From positions 64,709,352 through 64,773,351 of the forward strand of contig JAPFBE010000003.1 of the NCBI GenBank assembly GCA_034336665.1: a DNA stretch of 64,000 nt, in the 5' to 3' direction. This DNA is from Luscinia megarhynchos. Its lineage: Eukaryota > Chordata > Aves > Passeriformes > Turdidae. Numbering within the stretch: the stretch's first letter is position 1; each line of letters starts with the position of its first letter. Made by a program: the position numbers and the translations under genes. Under the pieces are notes generated by a model that searched no databases, was not told where the DNA came from, and worked only from the letters and a program-made list of their open reading frames with translations. Positions 38,201 to 52,190 of this stretch are shown here, piece by piece.

Positions 38201-40429
38201 GTGATCTATTGGTCCTTTTTTAATGATCATTCATACAAATTTAGCTTTGAAATGAAGATCTGATGTGCAGTTAAATGCTACAAGGGAATACATCTGACCT
38301 TTAAATGTAGCTGATATCAAAAATCATGTGGAATGCTGTCCTTTCAAGAAGGGGAACCAAAAGAGTTCTTAATAAATTAAATGTAAATCGTCTGAGTACA
38401 CTGTGCATCGACATTTATTTATGAGCCTGTCCTTTGAGAAGTGAGTTTTAATTTGAAGGCTTGATTTTAAATAAATGTTATTTTGTGCTACTGAATTGAA
38501 TTTTTTCTCTAATAAGACTGAACCTGAAAATACAGATTAATATTCCCACCTCAAAAAAAAAAAAAGGTTGCTGGTGGATTTTACAGCAAACACAACTGTA
38601 GAAGTGTAGACAAGAATACATCTTGCTTAAAAATTTATAAAATAGACTTCTGCAAATTATTTTAAAGAGCAGGTATTTATTGGGTTGAGAGCAGTCTTAC
38701 TCATAGTAGGATTTCTTTTTCCCTTAAAACTTGTTAATTTTGTGGATTTGGTTCTGTGGGTGCGTTCTGACCTGGCAGTAGCTGAGTAGCTTGTGCTAGA
38801 ACAATTGGGCAGGGACATGGATAAAAGGGTGTTTGACCATCACTACTGTAGCTGAGCCTTTCTATTCTGATGTTTCCATATCCATATCTATCTACCTTGT
38901 GTATATGCAGTGGCTAAAAGGAAGAGCCTGCCTTTATCCAAGCCTCAAGTCCCAGTGTTCCCTGCCTCCATTTCTAAATGTGATGACTCTGTATCTTGCC
39001 TGCATTCCTTGCATGCTGTAATATCTGTGGAATTGGGTTGGGTGCCTTGAAACCTTAAAATTTCTGTTCAGAAGTGAATTTTTCATACTTACTTGTCATT
39101 TAATGATTGAACTGTGAGTCCCCTTTCCTTAGGGGTAGGGGTCATTAGAAATATCTTTGGTTCTTACCTTTTTTTTTTTTTTGGCGTAGGAGGTGCAGCA
39201 CTGAGTTTTGTTCTGGTTGTGTTACCCTGAGCTAAATTTCTGACACGAAGGCTTCTGTGCTGTTAGCATACAGTGAACTCTTGAACCCAGAAGAACTAAA
39301 ACATCTCAGATGTCTCTGTGGTATTGTTCAGGATAGGATATTGCATTATTTTTGATTTAACTGCAGGCTGCCAGAAGGCTGGATCTAGTGTTGATTTCTT
39401 TGAGTTTGTTTTGTTTGGCTTCTTTGTTTTCCCCCAGACAGAGGATGAGGTGGATCAGCTTGATGTTGCAAAATTAGTAGTGCCTTTGGTGTGTTCAGTC
39501 AGATCACTGAGCTGATTCAGCTCATCCAGTGCTACTACCAGCACAGCCACAGGCTCAAGCTCTAGGGAGAGTTGGGAGCATGTAAGCAGGTGCTCCTTAC
39601 ACAGCAGCCTTCAGCTGGACTGGATTCAGGTGCTCATCTACAGGGTGCTGGGTTTTCTGGCTGATTTCTAGCTCCCCAGAAGTTGTGTGGGTGTGGTATT
39701 TGCAAAAATATTTTACTGTAGATAATGCTTCAACAGAAAGAGGAACTAATAGCCACTATTTTTCTTTTAAGGATGGTAAATTTGTTGTGATGAAAGATCT
39801 GTAATTGCTACTCTTTGTCTTCATTTCCCCACATATTATATATTTAGTCAGTAAAAAAATACAGGGAGGTTTCTTGTCTATACACATCCTGAGTTTATGA
39901 CGCCTAAAGCTTTAAAAAAATCAGATGTTAGCAAATTCCCATGACACTTTAATCCACCTTTTTTATAAAAGTTATTTGCAGCCTATATTTTTTGTCATAT
40001 TTCATAGTATTTCCTCTGAAGTATTTGGGACCTGCTGTTTTTTTAGGAGTGGGCCACTTAAGCATGAAGGGGAGAGTACTGTGATAATGTGCTGGGGCTG
40101 GGCAGCTGGTGAAATACAAACACTGTTTATTGTGTTTACTGAGAGCAGTGATCCCCACTGCCAATAGTGTTTTCTGATAAGAAAACTGCTGCTTTCAAGG
40201 GCTTTTGTAACAGCATTTCTTGAACAGTTAGCTGAAGAGTAGTCTTTAAAAGATCACTGATTTTGTAGTCAGTAGCAGCTGGGAATGGAGGAGATCAATA
40301 TTTATGCACTGTAGATCAAGAATAATATTTAATAATTTGAGAAGGATTTGATTTTGTATTTTCCTGCATTTTTCTTTTTTCCTTCCCTCTCCAATCTGAC
40401 TTGCAGGACTTTTGCTTTTGTTTCCACAG

Positions 40430-40776
40430 GGGAAAGTTATGTATGTGGTTCCATAGAACCCTTCAAGAAGCTGGAGTACACCAAGAATGTAAACCCAAAC
40501 TGGTCAGTGAATGTTAAGACAACTTCTACTTCTCGTTCAGTGCCATCTCTTGCCACTGCTAAGGGAGGTACTCCAGATGCAAAAGAGAATAAGGATTTCA
40601 TTCGGCCTAAACTGGTCACCATCATCAGGAGTGGGGTGAAGCCACGGAAAGCAGTCCGGATTCTGCTCAACAAGAAGACAGCACATTCCTTTGAACAGGT
40701 TCTTACTGACATAACTGATGCCATCAAGCTGGATTCAGGGGTGGTGAAACGTTTGTACACACTAGATGGAAAGCAG
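40430..40776 (+). CDS. DCLK1: DCLK1 second coding exon (linker and most of DCX domain 2)
   Basis: The 347-nt exon begins after the CACAG acceptor at 40425-40429 and ends AAGCAG before donor GTAAGA at 40777. It completes Gly126 and encodes residues 127-241: the [20 protein letters not shown] segment, the Ser/Thr-rich linker (about 155-180), and DCX domain 2 from about residue 184. DCX2 landmarks are [40 protein letters not shown] and [12 protein letters not shown]. It ends in phase 0 after Gln241, where DCLK1 and DCX continue with the conserved V(M/T)CL(Q/H)DFFGDDD segment that is not in this window. The DCX tandem binds between microtubule protofilaments; the kinase domain is encoded downstream. 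The linker reads [20 protein letters not shown], clearly DCLK1-like but substituted relative to the mammalian sequence I remember. Confidence 0.97.
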
Positions 40777-42520
40777 GTAAGAATTGTCATGATGACCATT
40801 CTCAGCATGTAGAAAATGTTGTTTTCCAAAAGGAAAAGGGTAGAACATTAGCAGAAAAGAGTCCCGTTTGCTCTGGAACGTACAGACAGATATACTGCTT
40901 GTGGTGTACCTGAGATCTGTGAGCAGCTCAGGAACACCATGAAGCATTACTTGGCCTTGTTGATGGTCTTGCCATTTGTGATAAATCATAGCCCTAAATC
41001 AGTTTAGTTGAAAGTGTGATGTGGTTTTGGCTCTGCACGCCGGAAGCGTAGGATGAAGGATGTCGCTTAAGAGAAGATCATTTTGTTAACTTGTTTCAGC
41101 TTTTTCTTGCAGCAGTTTCATGAGTCATTGTACTTGGCTTTCCATAAACTGTAAGAACAACCAGTGAGGATGCATTTCACCATGGTAAATGCAGACCTAC
41201 TGCTCTCCAGAGTGACTAAATGATGAATCTTATTGCACCTAAAATGGACAATGAAGAAGGTGCAAGCTTAGAAAATGAATGAGCTTTTTTTCCCTTTTGA
41301 AGGAATACAGGTAGGATTATGTGTGGTGCTCACATTTATTGAGGAGTCTCTTGTAGGTTGCATGTTATTTCTTCTGTGAAATACCTTCAAGCAGTGTCCA
41401 TTTTTGCTGACTTATTAAATTGCAGCAGAGTGAGATTTTTGAGAGGCTTCTTATTGAACTTGGGGATAGAGGGACATGAAAAAATATTACAGAATAATCC
41501 TACTTCTTTTTTGTCTTTCACTTTATTTGTAATTTTTCTATGGGCATGTATTAATTATAGCAAAATGAGAGAAGCTCTTAACCTGCTGAAGGGCAAGGCT
41601 AATTTCAGCGTGACCTGAATTGATTTAGAGCAATGGTGACTCTAGAGAAATAAGGCAGATATTTGCATTTACAGATGTAACTTCTTCATTTTAATAAGTC
41701 TCCCTGAGAAGCTGCTAGAGACCATGATATTTCTGCTGTAATATAGCTGTGTTTTTAGAGATTCTAGGTTAAAGGATTCACAGATATGCAGCGAACAGTG
41801 TTGCTATTGTGAGATGCTGCCAAATCTGCCTGATGCAGTAAATAAATGCTCAGCAAGACCTGGTGATGTCCTAACATACCTGGGGCTGATGTGCAGGAAA
41901 CAGCTACAGCAGTGCTCTCTGATCTCAGGGAGGACTGTTTAAAGGACAAGCTGCTTATTCAGAGCACTGGTTCAAATCAGAGCCAAGACTGGCTTGACCA
42001 GAAGTGCCTTCCATCTGCTTTGTATCAGTAACCTCTGACACCAGTGGTACCTAGTCGTACACTTCTTGGTGACTGTACATGCCTGTAATGATCTCCTTAC
42101 TGGGACTTTATTGGGAACTTTCACTTGGAGGAAAATGTGGATGTGAATTTTTTTTTGTCTGCAGCAAAGGTGAAGTGTGTGTCAGGGGAAACTCTCAGCT
42201 CCTGTTTTTCCTTGCCTTGTCTCGTGCTCCAGGGAGCACTAAGACTGGTAAATTTGAGGAAGGAGTTGAGATTTTAGAGCTGCAGAGGTCAGTGGTGATC
42301 TCTGCTATGACACTGACAGAAGATCTTGAATGATAATTCTGGTTCCTGCAAACCCTTTCAGTAAAAAAGGAATGCTTGTGCTTTGTATTTTATATGTAAA
42401 TAAACTTGTGGTTTAGCTCTGAAGAAGTGCAGCCTGGAAGGATGCCAGCATTGTCTCCTGGATGATGTACTCACTTTTATCTTTTTGTATTTAAAACGCC
42501 CCTTTAATGATTGTGCTTAG

Positions 42521-42539
42521 AACAAACAAACAAACAAAA
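42521..42539. repeat. AAAC tetranucleotide run
   Basis: Four to five tandem AAAC units inside intron 3; a simple microsatellite. Confidence 0.85.
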
Positions 42540-44039
42540 CCTCTTTACACCTGTTTTGGAGCTCTAATACCTGAAATTGCCTAGTATCATCCTACTACTG
42601 GGGCAAAAGGGATGACCGGATTTTCTTGGCCCTTATGTTGGTATAGTTCAGTTGAATCCTTTGTCAACTCATGAGCTTTGACTTGAGTTTAAATCAGGGT
42701 TGTTTTTCTTACCTACTGGTAGCCTGGAACCTTTGTGTCCATCTCTCCCAGGAGACTGCCATCTCCACACTCCTTCCCCTTCTGGATGCACACATGGAGC
42801 TGTGCAGCTCGCTGTCTAAGCCTCCTGGTGAGGTCAGGGTTTGGAGGAGGGGGTGTGTGTATCCTGCAGGTGTGACAGAGGCTTTGCTTTCTCCACGTCC
42901 AGAGCAGCTCTGCTGGCAGGAAGGGGAATGAATGACTCTGTGCTCAGCAGGAGCAGCCTGTTGCTCAGCCCTGAGTGGGGAAGTCATTGATTTCCTGTGC
43001 TGCTAGGCAATTGCTGCTCCGTTTTTCTTTGCCAAAAGCCTGATCTCCCAGATGGTGCTCGGGATGCGATGATAGATTTTTAAATTTTTGGTTTTTTTTA
43101 TTATTTCTAAATTCAAGCTGTGGATGATTACTGGGAGGAAATCCATGGTAAATCCAAAATTTTTCCAGTACTATTTGTAGTTGGGAACTTCTACTGTGAC
43201 TCCTGCTGGAGCTCTGAAGGTTCTGGAAAAGCCTGTGCTGAGGGGCTAAATCTAACAAATCTAGGATTAAATCTTTCAGTGCTAACTTAAAAAGCAATAA
43301 AATCTTAAAGCTCAGAATCAAGAAAAGTAATTTACTGTGAGGATAAGAGAATAAAGCTCTCCTGGGATCATTCTTTGGGAATATAACTTGGAGACAGGCT
43401 GTTCTGTACTGTCCTCACTTCTAAGTTATTTTATGAGGCCAACGCTGGAATTGCCCTTCCACAGCAATGAGTCCCCTGTATTGTTAGTGCTGGGGGACAG
43501 GGTGGTATGTGTCTTGTTGTTGGATGCTATCATTAGATGCCTCAGGATACTAAAAAGAAAGTAGCAGGAGTCAGAGACTTAACTGGGCATCCAAGTTAAA
43601 TGTTTGTCCTGTACTAACAATACACATGGAAAATTAATACTCTTAAATACTTGTCCTCCAATAGCCTTGTAAGTTGTGGTGTTTTGATCTATATCTCTAA
43701 AAGATGTTAATAAATATCTGTTCAGTTAAGAGGAATTTAAGTGATGGCCTATAAAATTTGTTGACAATGTAAAGAGCTTGTCTTGATGAAAGAGATAGTA
43801 CTTAGACAATCAGAACCTGAGGAAAGTTTAATTGCTAGGAAGAAAACTCTCCTTTGACATCCACTTGATTCCCCATCCTAAAAACTCCTTCCTGGTTTTG
43901 GAACATTTAAAAACTTTTGGTGCACATGATGCTTTGTGAGTGTTTGTTAGAATTCCAGGACTTGATTAAGCAGGTGTGTTGTATTAGGCATGTCAACTTT
44001 TTAACGCTGGAATAGCAGAAGAAAGGGGTTGGGGGGAAA

Positions 44040-44094
44040 CCAAAACAAAAAACCAAAAAGAACAACAACAACAAAAAAGAAAACTAAGCTCAGA
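44040..44094. repeat. A-rich simple sequence with AAC run
   Basis: CAAAA/AACAAC-type low-complexity tract in intron 3. The Lys/Thr-rich plus-strand frame that starts here (44029-44340) is a product of this composition. Confidence 0.8.
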
Positions 44095-47000
44095 AGAAAA
44101 CACAAGAGAGCAATCCTCAAAAAAAGCAAACTCCAACAAATTGAACCAGTCTGTCTCATTGGGTCATTGGCAGTTCAGGGACTAAAACTTGATGTTTTCC
44201 AGTGTTGGGTGGGTATTGACTTAGGATTTCATGCATTACTTCAGTTTGATTTTTTTAAAAAAGTGTTTCTCCTTACTACAAACAAGGTTACTAGTGACTT
44301 ATTTGCATTTCTTTATAGCCCATCAGAATCTCTATTTTGACTTCAAGGTCTCTGAAACCTTAGAATATAATTTCATTGTGGTAAAAAGGGCACAATATAC
44401 AATCTGATCTGCAATCTGATCATAAAGCACATCAATGGCCTGCATTTAGGATATTTTTTGCAGTTTAATAATTAATGACTCCTTAGAGCTGGATAGGTTT
44501 CACACCATGTCTGGAATAGCTTATGTATACTTTTATAAGTATACTTAATTTCTCCTGGTACAAGGGTCTTTGTACTCTAGAGAGAGAGATAGAATTACTT
44601 CCCTGTACCACAGTGATGCATTTGAAGATGGTGGGACTCTCAGAAGTGTTTAACAGTCTTATGAGCACAGGCCAAATTCAAAAGCTTTCCAGAGGGAGAT
44701 CTTGAGGCATTTTCCTTGCCAACTTTGCTATGTAAGGAAAATAAAAATAGAATGAGTAGGTGTAATGGCTGCCTGTAGGAATACAGATAATGAGGGCATG
44801 CTCTTACTATGAGAACTACTCAGTTTTTAGGTTAACCTGATGCTTAAGTTCATAAAGAGATATTGCCAGCGCAGACCCTTAATATTATCACATACTTGTG
44901 CAGAGAAGAAACACTTTCTCATGACTGAAATATCTTGCTTTACTATAGCTGCTCTGTTCCAGTTTGATTTCTAACCTTTCCTTGACAGAAGGTGGCATTT
45001 TTAGTTTGATGTGCATTGAAAAATGGCCTTCTGAAAGGCAGTGTGTGGACACAATGCAGATATTGAGGACACAAGCTGCATGTGGAGATAGAGCCCAGTT
45101 GCTTTGTCACAAGCTGTTTTCTGTTAGCTTGGTGCACTTCTAGAATAACACCAATGACTAAAATGGGAGAAAACTAATCAAGGTCACATTTAACAGCAAT
45201 ACTGTGAAACAGTGCCATTCTTAGAAGTATTATGATGTGTATATTTGTGCAGAGTATTTACAATGTGCATGTTTTGACAAAGAGTAAAGGCTGGACAACA
45301 GTGCTTTGCTACCTTGTGCATCCTCTGTTTGCTTTTGGCAGAACAAACATGTGGATTATAATAAGACCTACTTATTTGAACAGGTGGTTTGCTTAACTTA
45401 ACAAGATGCAATCAGGCAAATTATTTTTCAGTTTATGCATTATGCTGTTGATTTGACTCCAGACAGATATGGTCAGTGCCAGAGATACCAGAATAAAAGT
45501 CACTATCTGTTGGCTTTTTTTCTCTCATAAATATTTTATCACAAATAAAATTATCTTCACAGGTATGAAATGAAGCCACAGTTACTTAGACATATACCTT
45601 CCAGAAGGTACAGTGTGAGGCATAGGATGTCCCTCAATAGCCTTGTTTTCAGCATTCAAAATAGCTGTTAAAGAATTGTGGCTGCAAGGAAAGGAAACAT
45701 CACAGTGCTGGAAAGCTTGAAGCTTCTTCATTGAGTGTAATATGCTTTTGTTTTTTAGTGGAAACGCTCTATAAATTGGCTGTGTTATGATGCAAAAAAA
45801 ATACTACTCCTGTGGATTTCTCTTTCTGAAGACATATGATATCATAGTTTTTAAAAAGGAATGCTATTGTTCCAAAAAAATACTCTCTATAGGAAGCAAA
45901 AGCAACTGTTTGCACCTACACCTAGAATGAGCATTTAATGAGTGTTTCTTTATGGTTTTGTTCTTAACAAGTGAAAAGCATTTGATAATAACATCTGTAC
46001 TGTACAGTAAATTCTTGGCCAAAGGTACTGTTTTGTAGGACATATTAAACATCTCAAATGTCTTTCTCTAGACCTGGATTGTCCTTGGTACAGAAACGCC
46101 TACATAAAGAAAGGTAGGTATTGTCCACAGAATAACATTCCCACCTCAGCATTTGGGTGGTGTATATTGTACTATAATCTAGACCAAAGGAATGTTAACC
46201 AAAATAAAACTTATGTGAGCAAGTCACTAATTTTGTGTGTGCCTGTAATTTTCATTCACATCAGCATTTGTAATCAATTCCACTCTTAATGTAGAAGGTG
46301 CATTTAATTTTAAAGGTGACTGGTTGTGCATGTTCTTTTTATTTGTGAAGTTTTAGCTACAATCCTCTCAAAATAGCACTTATTGTCCACATTTTTCAAA
46401 AAAAGGAGAAATGTTGAGTGCACCTTATCTTCTGTATCTCAGCACAATAACTTTGTCTTCTCCCTTTTGCTGAAGGCTTTGGAGCTCCCTGCCAGCCACA
46501 GGCACATGGGAGATGTTGACTGGCCAGAGAACCATGAATTCTCTGTGAGGTGTGGCTGTTCAGATCCTGACTAATTGTGAGAAAACATTAAGTTAAATGA
46601 CTTCTGCAGCTCACATAAGCATTTTAACAGGGAAGCAGTGGCTCTTGAGGTGGTACACTGGACTACCATCTGGGGTGCTGAAACCCATTGTGCTTACACT
46701 GCACGAGCTGTCCTTTCCTAAAGGGCTTCTAATGTGAATGCTACGAGGCCATACCCATCAGAAAATACCTGTGCTGCTTATTTTAGACATGAATTTTAGG
46801 CCCTGTCTGGGCAATGCTGACAGGCCACCATGTTATGTAGGTGTGAGAGACATTAAAAAACCCCCAAAGAGCACTTCTCCAGCTTGTAATGCACCTCACC
46901 CTCCTTCTTGCCTGCACTATATTTAATCTAAATACTTTTTTTCCCTCTGGAAGATATATAATTTCTGGCTTTGGTGTTTTGAAACAGGTTTTGGGGAAGG

Positions 47001-48402
47001 ATTAAAAAAATGAGTTTTTTTTTTCTCAATACTGAGGAAAAGGCCCTTTCTTGAAGACATGATAGTTTGAAAAACAAACAAAAAATATCAATGGATGAAA
47101 ACTGCGTGTTTCAGCAAGCTGTGATGTGCTCTGGGGGTCTTGGGAAATTCTTATAATTACTGTTGTGAAAAGTGGATTTTTGCTGTAAATTAGACTGGAC
47201 TTTGAGACAAGCATAAAAAACTGGTTTAAAACCATTTGTGCTAGGGTAAAAATTTGCTGGCAATTGATGTTATCTTGGTGTTAGAGGTGAGGTCCTTGAA
47301 CTCTTGTGCTTCTTCTGGATAGGCTGTTTCATTGTCGTGTTATGACATTGACTAACAATTTTAATTGTTCCTCAGATAAAGTTCTCTGTGAAGGAGTGAA
47401 CAGAAGCCCATTCCTGACTGAAAGCAGTGTGCTCATTCATTTGTCTAGGGTCAGTTCTTGTTAAGCTGAGACTGACAACTGTGTTGCTCTGTCTCCAAAA
47501 GCTTCTCACAATAGGAGTTTCCATGGTTGCCAGCTGGCATCCCACAGGAACTGTGCACTGATTTGGAAAATTGAGGAGACGCCATCTTCTGCATCCTTTG
47601 GAGGGGCTTGTGTGCTGTGCAAAACAAGAGCTGCTATTAGTTGAAAACTTGCACACCTGCTTCAGAATGTGTTAAATATCACATAAGTTGATTTTAGTGT
47701 CTTTAAAGATATCCAGATACTCATTACAGAGTTTTTGTACTGTCAGAAGCCTTGCTTAAGGAAGAGTGATTTCTAACTCTTCAAGGTGCAGTTTTGTATT
47801 GTGTGAGGAAGTGTTTCTCAGTGGAAAGGAAATGGTGTGGTCATTCAGAACTATCCATTTCTAGAATAAGGATCCTTTTCCTCTACATCTGGATTTTGCT
47901 GTTTAAATATGCAGTGTAACCAAGAACAGCTTATTATCCAGTTAAATTCTGATTTGTTTTACTGATAATTGGGGAAGGAAAAAAAAACAAATGGAAGCAT
48001 CCTCAACTGTGTGATCTTGTGGAGAGTTTGTGGGGTTTTTTTGCTTAATTGTTTAATGGCAAAGAGTTTGGAAAAGTGCTTACAGATTTCTCTGATGATG
48101 CTGTACAATTGTTTTGTGGAGACAGGCATGAGATTACCAGTGGTCATGGAGAAGAGTTTCCACTGCTCAATAAAACACAATCCTTGAGACCATATAAATT
48201 CTTTGTGGACAGCTGAAACCTTTAACCTTTTCGTGATGCTTTCAAACAGTAGCCATCCTAAACTTTCTCTGTTCTGCCTTATGACTTGTCTGAACCAAAT
48301 GAGATCTATAGTTTTAAGATTTTTATGGTATATCACCCAACTGTTGTGTTCACTGGGCATGATTTTATTTGTATTCTCTGAAGCTCTTACTGTTAGTAAT
48401 GC

Positions 48403-48452
48403 TTTTTTTTTTTTTTTTTTTTTTTTGTTTGTTTTTGTTGTTGTTGTTGTTG
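48403..48452. repeat. Poly-T plus GTT microsatellite
   Basis: A run of 24 T (48403-48426) is followed by GTTTGTTTTT and about five GTT units. On the minus strand this is a poly-A end preceded by CAA repeats, as in the tail of a retroposed element. I see no recognisable body next to it. Confidence 0.88.
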
Positions 48453-51400
48453 GCAAAGTGTGTGCTTCCTTTCTCTTAAGTGGTATGATGTAATAAAAGC
48501 ATAATGGATGTTGGATTTGCTGGGTTGGTTTCTGTTCCTTCTAAAATTAGTTGTTACAGGAGGACTAAGAATTTCTAGCAATTTAGGAAAATCTTAAGCA
48601 TCAGCTAAGGAAAAAACCCAACATTTTCCTCTCACAATTTTTTGTAACATGTTTTCTTCCTGAGAAATTAAATTATACTATTCATAGGAAAAATTCTTAA
48701 TTCTGCCTTGTAGCTTATGAGAACTTAAATATTTCCTTTCTAGTGTAAATTTTTTTTTTTTTTGCATAATTATGTTTTTGGATGTTGGGCCTTGAATTCT
48801 TACACAAACACTTGGAAAACCTTGGCAGTGCCTCATTTGAAAAAAGTTGATTTGATGAACTAAAGGATAATAACTTAATCAAACTCAAGCTTGAACACCT
48901 TCCTGAGATTTAGTGCAACTATGTCCCTTGATTACTTGTTTCTTTCACTTAGTTTCCTGTTCAACACCTTTTGCCAGGCTGCTGTGTAGAAGAAAATGCT
49001 TATGTCAATGATGAATACTGAGAGGACAAACTACATAAATATTCTGTCATCAGCTGTGTTCTTCTCTGAAAACTAATCCTCGCATTTATAGGAACCAAGG
49101 TCTTTCAAACACTTCAAAAGCAACTGAAAAATAAGCCAAAAATTAATGACAGTGCAGAAAATGGTAGTGACAGCCCAATTTTGTACCTTGTTTTTTTTTA
49201 ATTAAGTTTTTATGAACCCAGATTCTTTTCTGAAACAGCTGTAAACTGTAAAACATTTTGTGTTCATTACTTTGAAGCTTCTTATGCCATACACTTTGCT
49301 CTTGCTTCTAGTGAGTGGCAAGAAACACAAATATTTTTGAATATTCAACCTACTTAGTCTGGAATTGTCTCTTGTGGTTCTTCTTCTGCAGAAAACAAGT
49401 CTAGGGCAATGACATACTTTTCAGGTGCTTGTTGAGTTATTCAAGATGAATTCAGGTCTCTACCTTTGAAAGGATTCTCTCCTGTGTTGGAGATGCAATT
49501 CAGTTTCTTAGATGTGAATTTTGGAACTGAAAGAGAGAGAATCTTCAGGGACAACAGTATTATGTAATATTAAATCACTGATGTACCATGTATTCTGTCT
49601 CTTTCCCCCTCCATTTCTCTTTAAGCTTGAAACTAATTTGTTCAGTCCTGGAGGAAGTACTGACTTAATCTCTTCTGATCTATGTCCCAGTACCATGTGC
49701 CAGTTCATGGGGCCAGACTGTCCAGACTCAATCAGATTTAGAAACTAATACAATTACCAGTAGGTGAAAATATTTCCATTGTACTGAATGAAGGCAGTAG
49801 TGCTCTGAGAATGGCTTAGAGTTTTATATATAAATGAAACACTTTTGAGACTGTTTTCCTGATGTCACTGGTTAATGAAGAAACTTCTGAAGTAGTTCAG
49901 ACTACCTGCTACAATCAGGTGATTTTGCTTGGCAAAGCTTATGGGGAGGGAATGAAGCTTCTTCCATAGGATTGAATCCTTGAATTCACAGACCAAAGAA
50001 CAAAGAAGTCTCTGGGGACTTGAGGACAGGACATAGTACTTTACCTATAGATAAAAATGAGCACAAATGGGTCTGAAATTATCAGAGATAAGTGAGTCTA
50101 ACTATAGAAAGCAAGGCAGAAGACACTAGTATCCTCCCCTGGAAGCAACAAAGCTTTATATAGGGTTTTGAATTCAGCTGGATGATACTGAAAATAAAAC
50201 TCATGTTAAGTAGTTAAGGCTGATTGCCTCTCCCAAATCAGTTGTTCCAGTGGATTTGGTTTTCCATTAAATGTTGAATCTTAGAAACTTCTTTTAAATA
50301 AAACTCCTCTGAGCTTTAATAGCTTAAAATTGTAAGAGACATTTACTCATCAAGTGAATAGAGAATGAAATCTCAGTTTGAGCTGCTTTTAATTATCGTT
50401 TTGATTTGGTATAAGCAATGATTTTTTCAAAGCTGCTAGGCAATAGGGGGCAACTGGGGGCATCTTGTGGAATAGCCAGGGTAGAATGGCTTTGATTAAA
50501 AGGGAGGGAGACCAGACATTACTGAAAATGGATATGCTGACTTTTTAAATGGAATAGTGTTTCCTGTTTAAAATACCTGCACCTGCCCTCCCTTGCAGAC
50601 AGGTTGTATGTCTGTTTTACATTAATTTGAATTGCAAACGGCAGCTGCTGCTATGTACCATGCTAAACCTTAGCTCTTTCTTTATTCTAGCTGTCCTTGA
50701 GATACCCTGCTTTCTCATGTTCTCTTTCTTGATTTTGTATTCACCTCTGAATCATTTGTCTGTTTCTGAAGGTTTTCTAGGAGTGTCCTTAATCTTTTTT
50801 GATACTTTTAACTTCTTGTGTCTTTCACTATTATCTCCTTTTCTGATTTCTAGTCACAACTCTTGTTTCTTTAAAATCTAGCAAATTCTGAAAAATGGTG
50901 CTTTCTGTGGAGCTTGTGTGGAATGGTTTCCTTGGGCACACCTTAGTTCTGTAGTCCAGCTCTTTTGTTCTGTTAGTGTATCTTGTATGCTTATAACCAA
51001 GATTTCTTTAACCTTCTGCTGTTTCCTATGTATGAAATGTGTGTTTGCATTTACGCCCACACAAAATCTGAGTTAAATCTACTGCAGTTTATGGAGTGTT
51101 TAAGTGGCATTTTTGCATGCTCCTTGGTGAGGAGATAGCTTTGAGAGGGAGGTGGGTGTGCTGTGGGAATGGTCCTGGCACACTCTGCACTGATAATGAG
51201 AAACCCTGTGTTCACACAGAAATTAACTCATGCATGCTGTAATTCTGTCTCACTGGTTAAGAATAAATTGGTTAAAAATATAGAAATTCACAGTCGTGAA
51301 AAAGGTCCATATATGGCCTTGTTGACTCTTATACAGAGTATATTTTTTTTTAAAATCCACTTTTTACTATAGCAACATAAGCATGTATAGGGTCAGTGTC

Positions 51401-52138
51401 CCTGTGTAGGTATGATGGTGCTAGCAGGGTTTATTGTCTCCTGTCATCTGAGTAGCCCATATTGCTTTTATTCTTCTTTTATTCCTGCTACATAAAAATA
51501 CTTCCTGAGCTCCACCACCTTCACTGTTCTGTGCATTTGGGAAAAAGAAGGCTGCCTATAGGTCTTAATGGAAAATAAATGATGTTTGGATGTTTCAGTT
51601 TCTGAACCAGAACACATCAGTTCTGGGGCAGATTGAGGAGCATTGTGAATACTCTGGAGTAATCTTTTTAAATAGAGTGTGATCTTGATGAATTAGGAAC
51701 AAGAACTGCAATCAATGTAAAATTTAATAAGGCAAATATGAAGCAGTTAATGCAGGAAAGAATAATCAAGTGGCCTGTCAGAACTAGAGGAACAGAAACC
51801 AGATGAGAGCACAAGGTGAAGCTTTTGAATGTGAGAAGTGTCGAACATTGCATTGCTATGAGGTGTGGGAGAACATGCTTGTAGAGGTGTTTAGTGCTTT
51901 TGCAGTTGATTAGCATCCTTGTGAATGCAGCTGTTCACATCCTCTTTTTCTCATCAGGGATAGGCAAGCTAAAAATTCTGTACCTTATGTAAAGAAAATT
52001 GGACTAGTATTAGCATTGATTGGCTGTCAGTACCATGAGCAAAGGTTGAGAAAGACATAATATCCTAAGGGATGAAATAGGAAGAGCTGGGCTATTCTAA
52101 CTGGCTGAGGACCAGGAACCATTAATACTTGATTTTTA

Positions 52139-52190
52139 GTTTTTTTTGTTTTTTTTTTGGTTTTTTTTGTTTTTTTTTGTGTTTTTTGTT
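52139..52190. repeat. T-rich tract with periodic G interruptions
   Basis: T-runs of 6 to 9 are separated by single G or GG, with roughly 10-bp spacing at first. Simple low-complexity sequence in intron 3. Confidence 0.85.

Larger units (their letters stand above)
31127..40429 (+). other. DCLK1: DCLK1 intron 2
   Basis: The intron runs from donor GTGAGC at 31127 to acceptor CACAG ending at 40429 and is 9303 bp in phase 1. It holds an antisense CR1 fragment, copy B of the duplicated element and short homopolymer tracts (poly-A near 38553-38565, poly-T near 39170-39182). It also holds an unusual cluster of TCF/LEF-like motifs near 37539-37595. The open frames inside (for example 34754-35107, 117 codons) have no recognisable similarity. 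No additional DCLK1 exon was identified. Confidence 0.85.

Noticed and set aside
30737..40776. DCX or DCLK2 instead of DCLK1
   Set aside because: The N-terminal residues, [33 protein letters not shown] and LDSGVVKR fit DCLK1 and differ from DCX. DCLK2 is more diverged in the N-terminal segment.
47515..47545. X-box-like sequence GTTTCCATGGTTGCCAGC
   Set aside because: The two half-sites are direct rather than inverted, so it does not fit the RFX consensus.
47959..48456. 165-codon minus-strand frame starting in Thr/Lys repeats
   Set aside because: The beginning is translation of the GTT/poly-T tract and the rest lacks similarity, so it is treated as noncoding.
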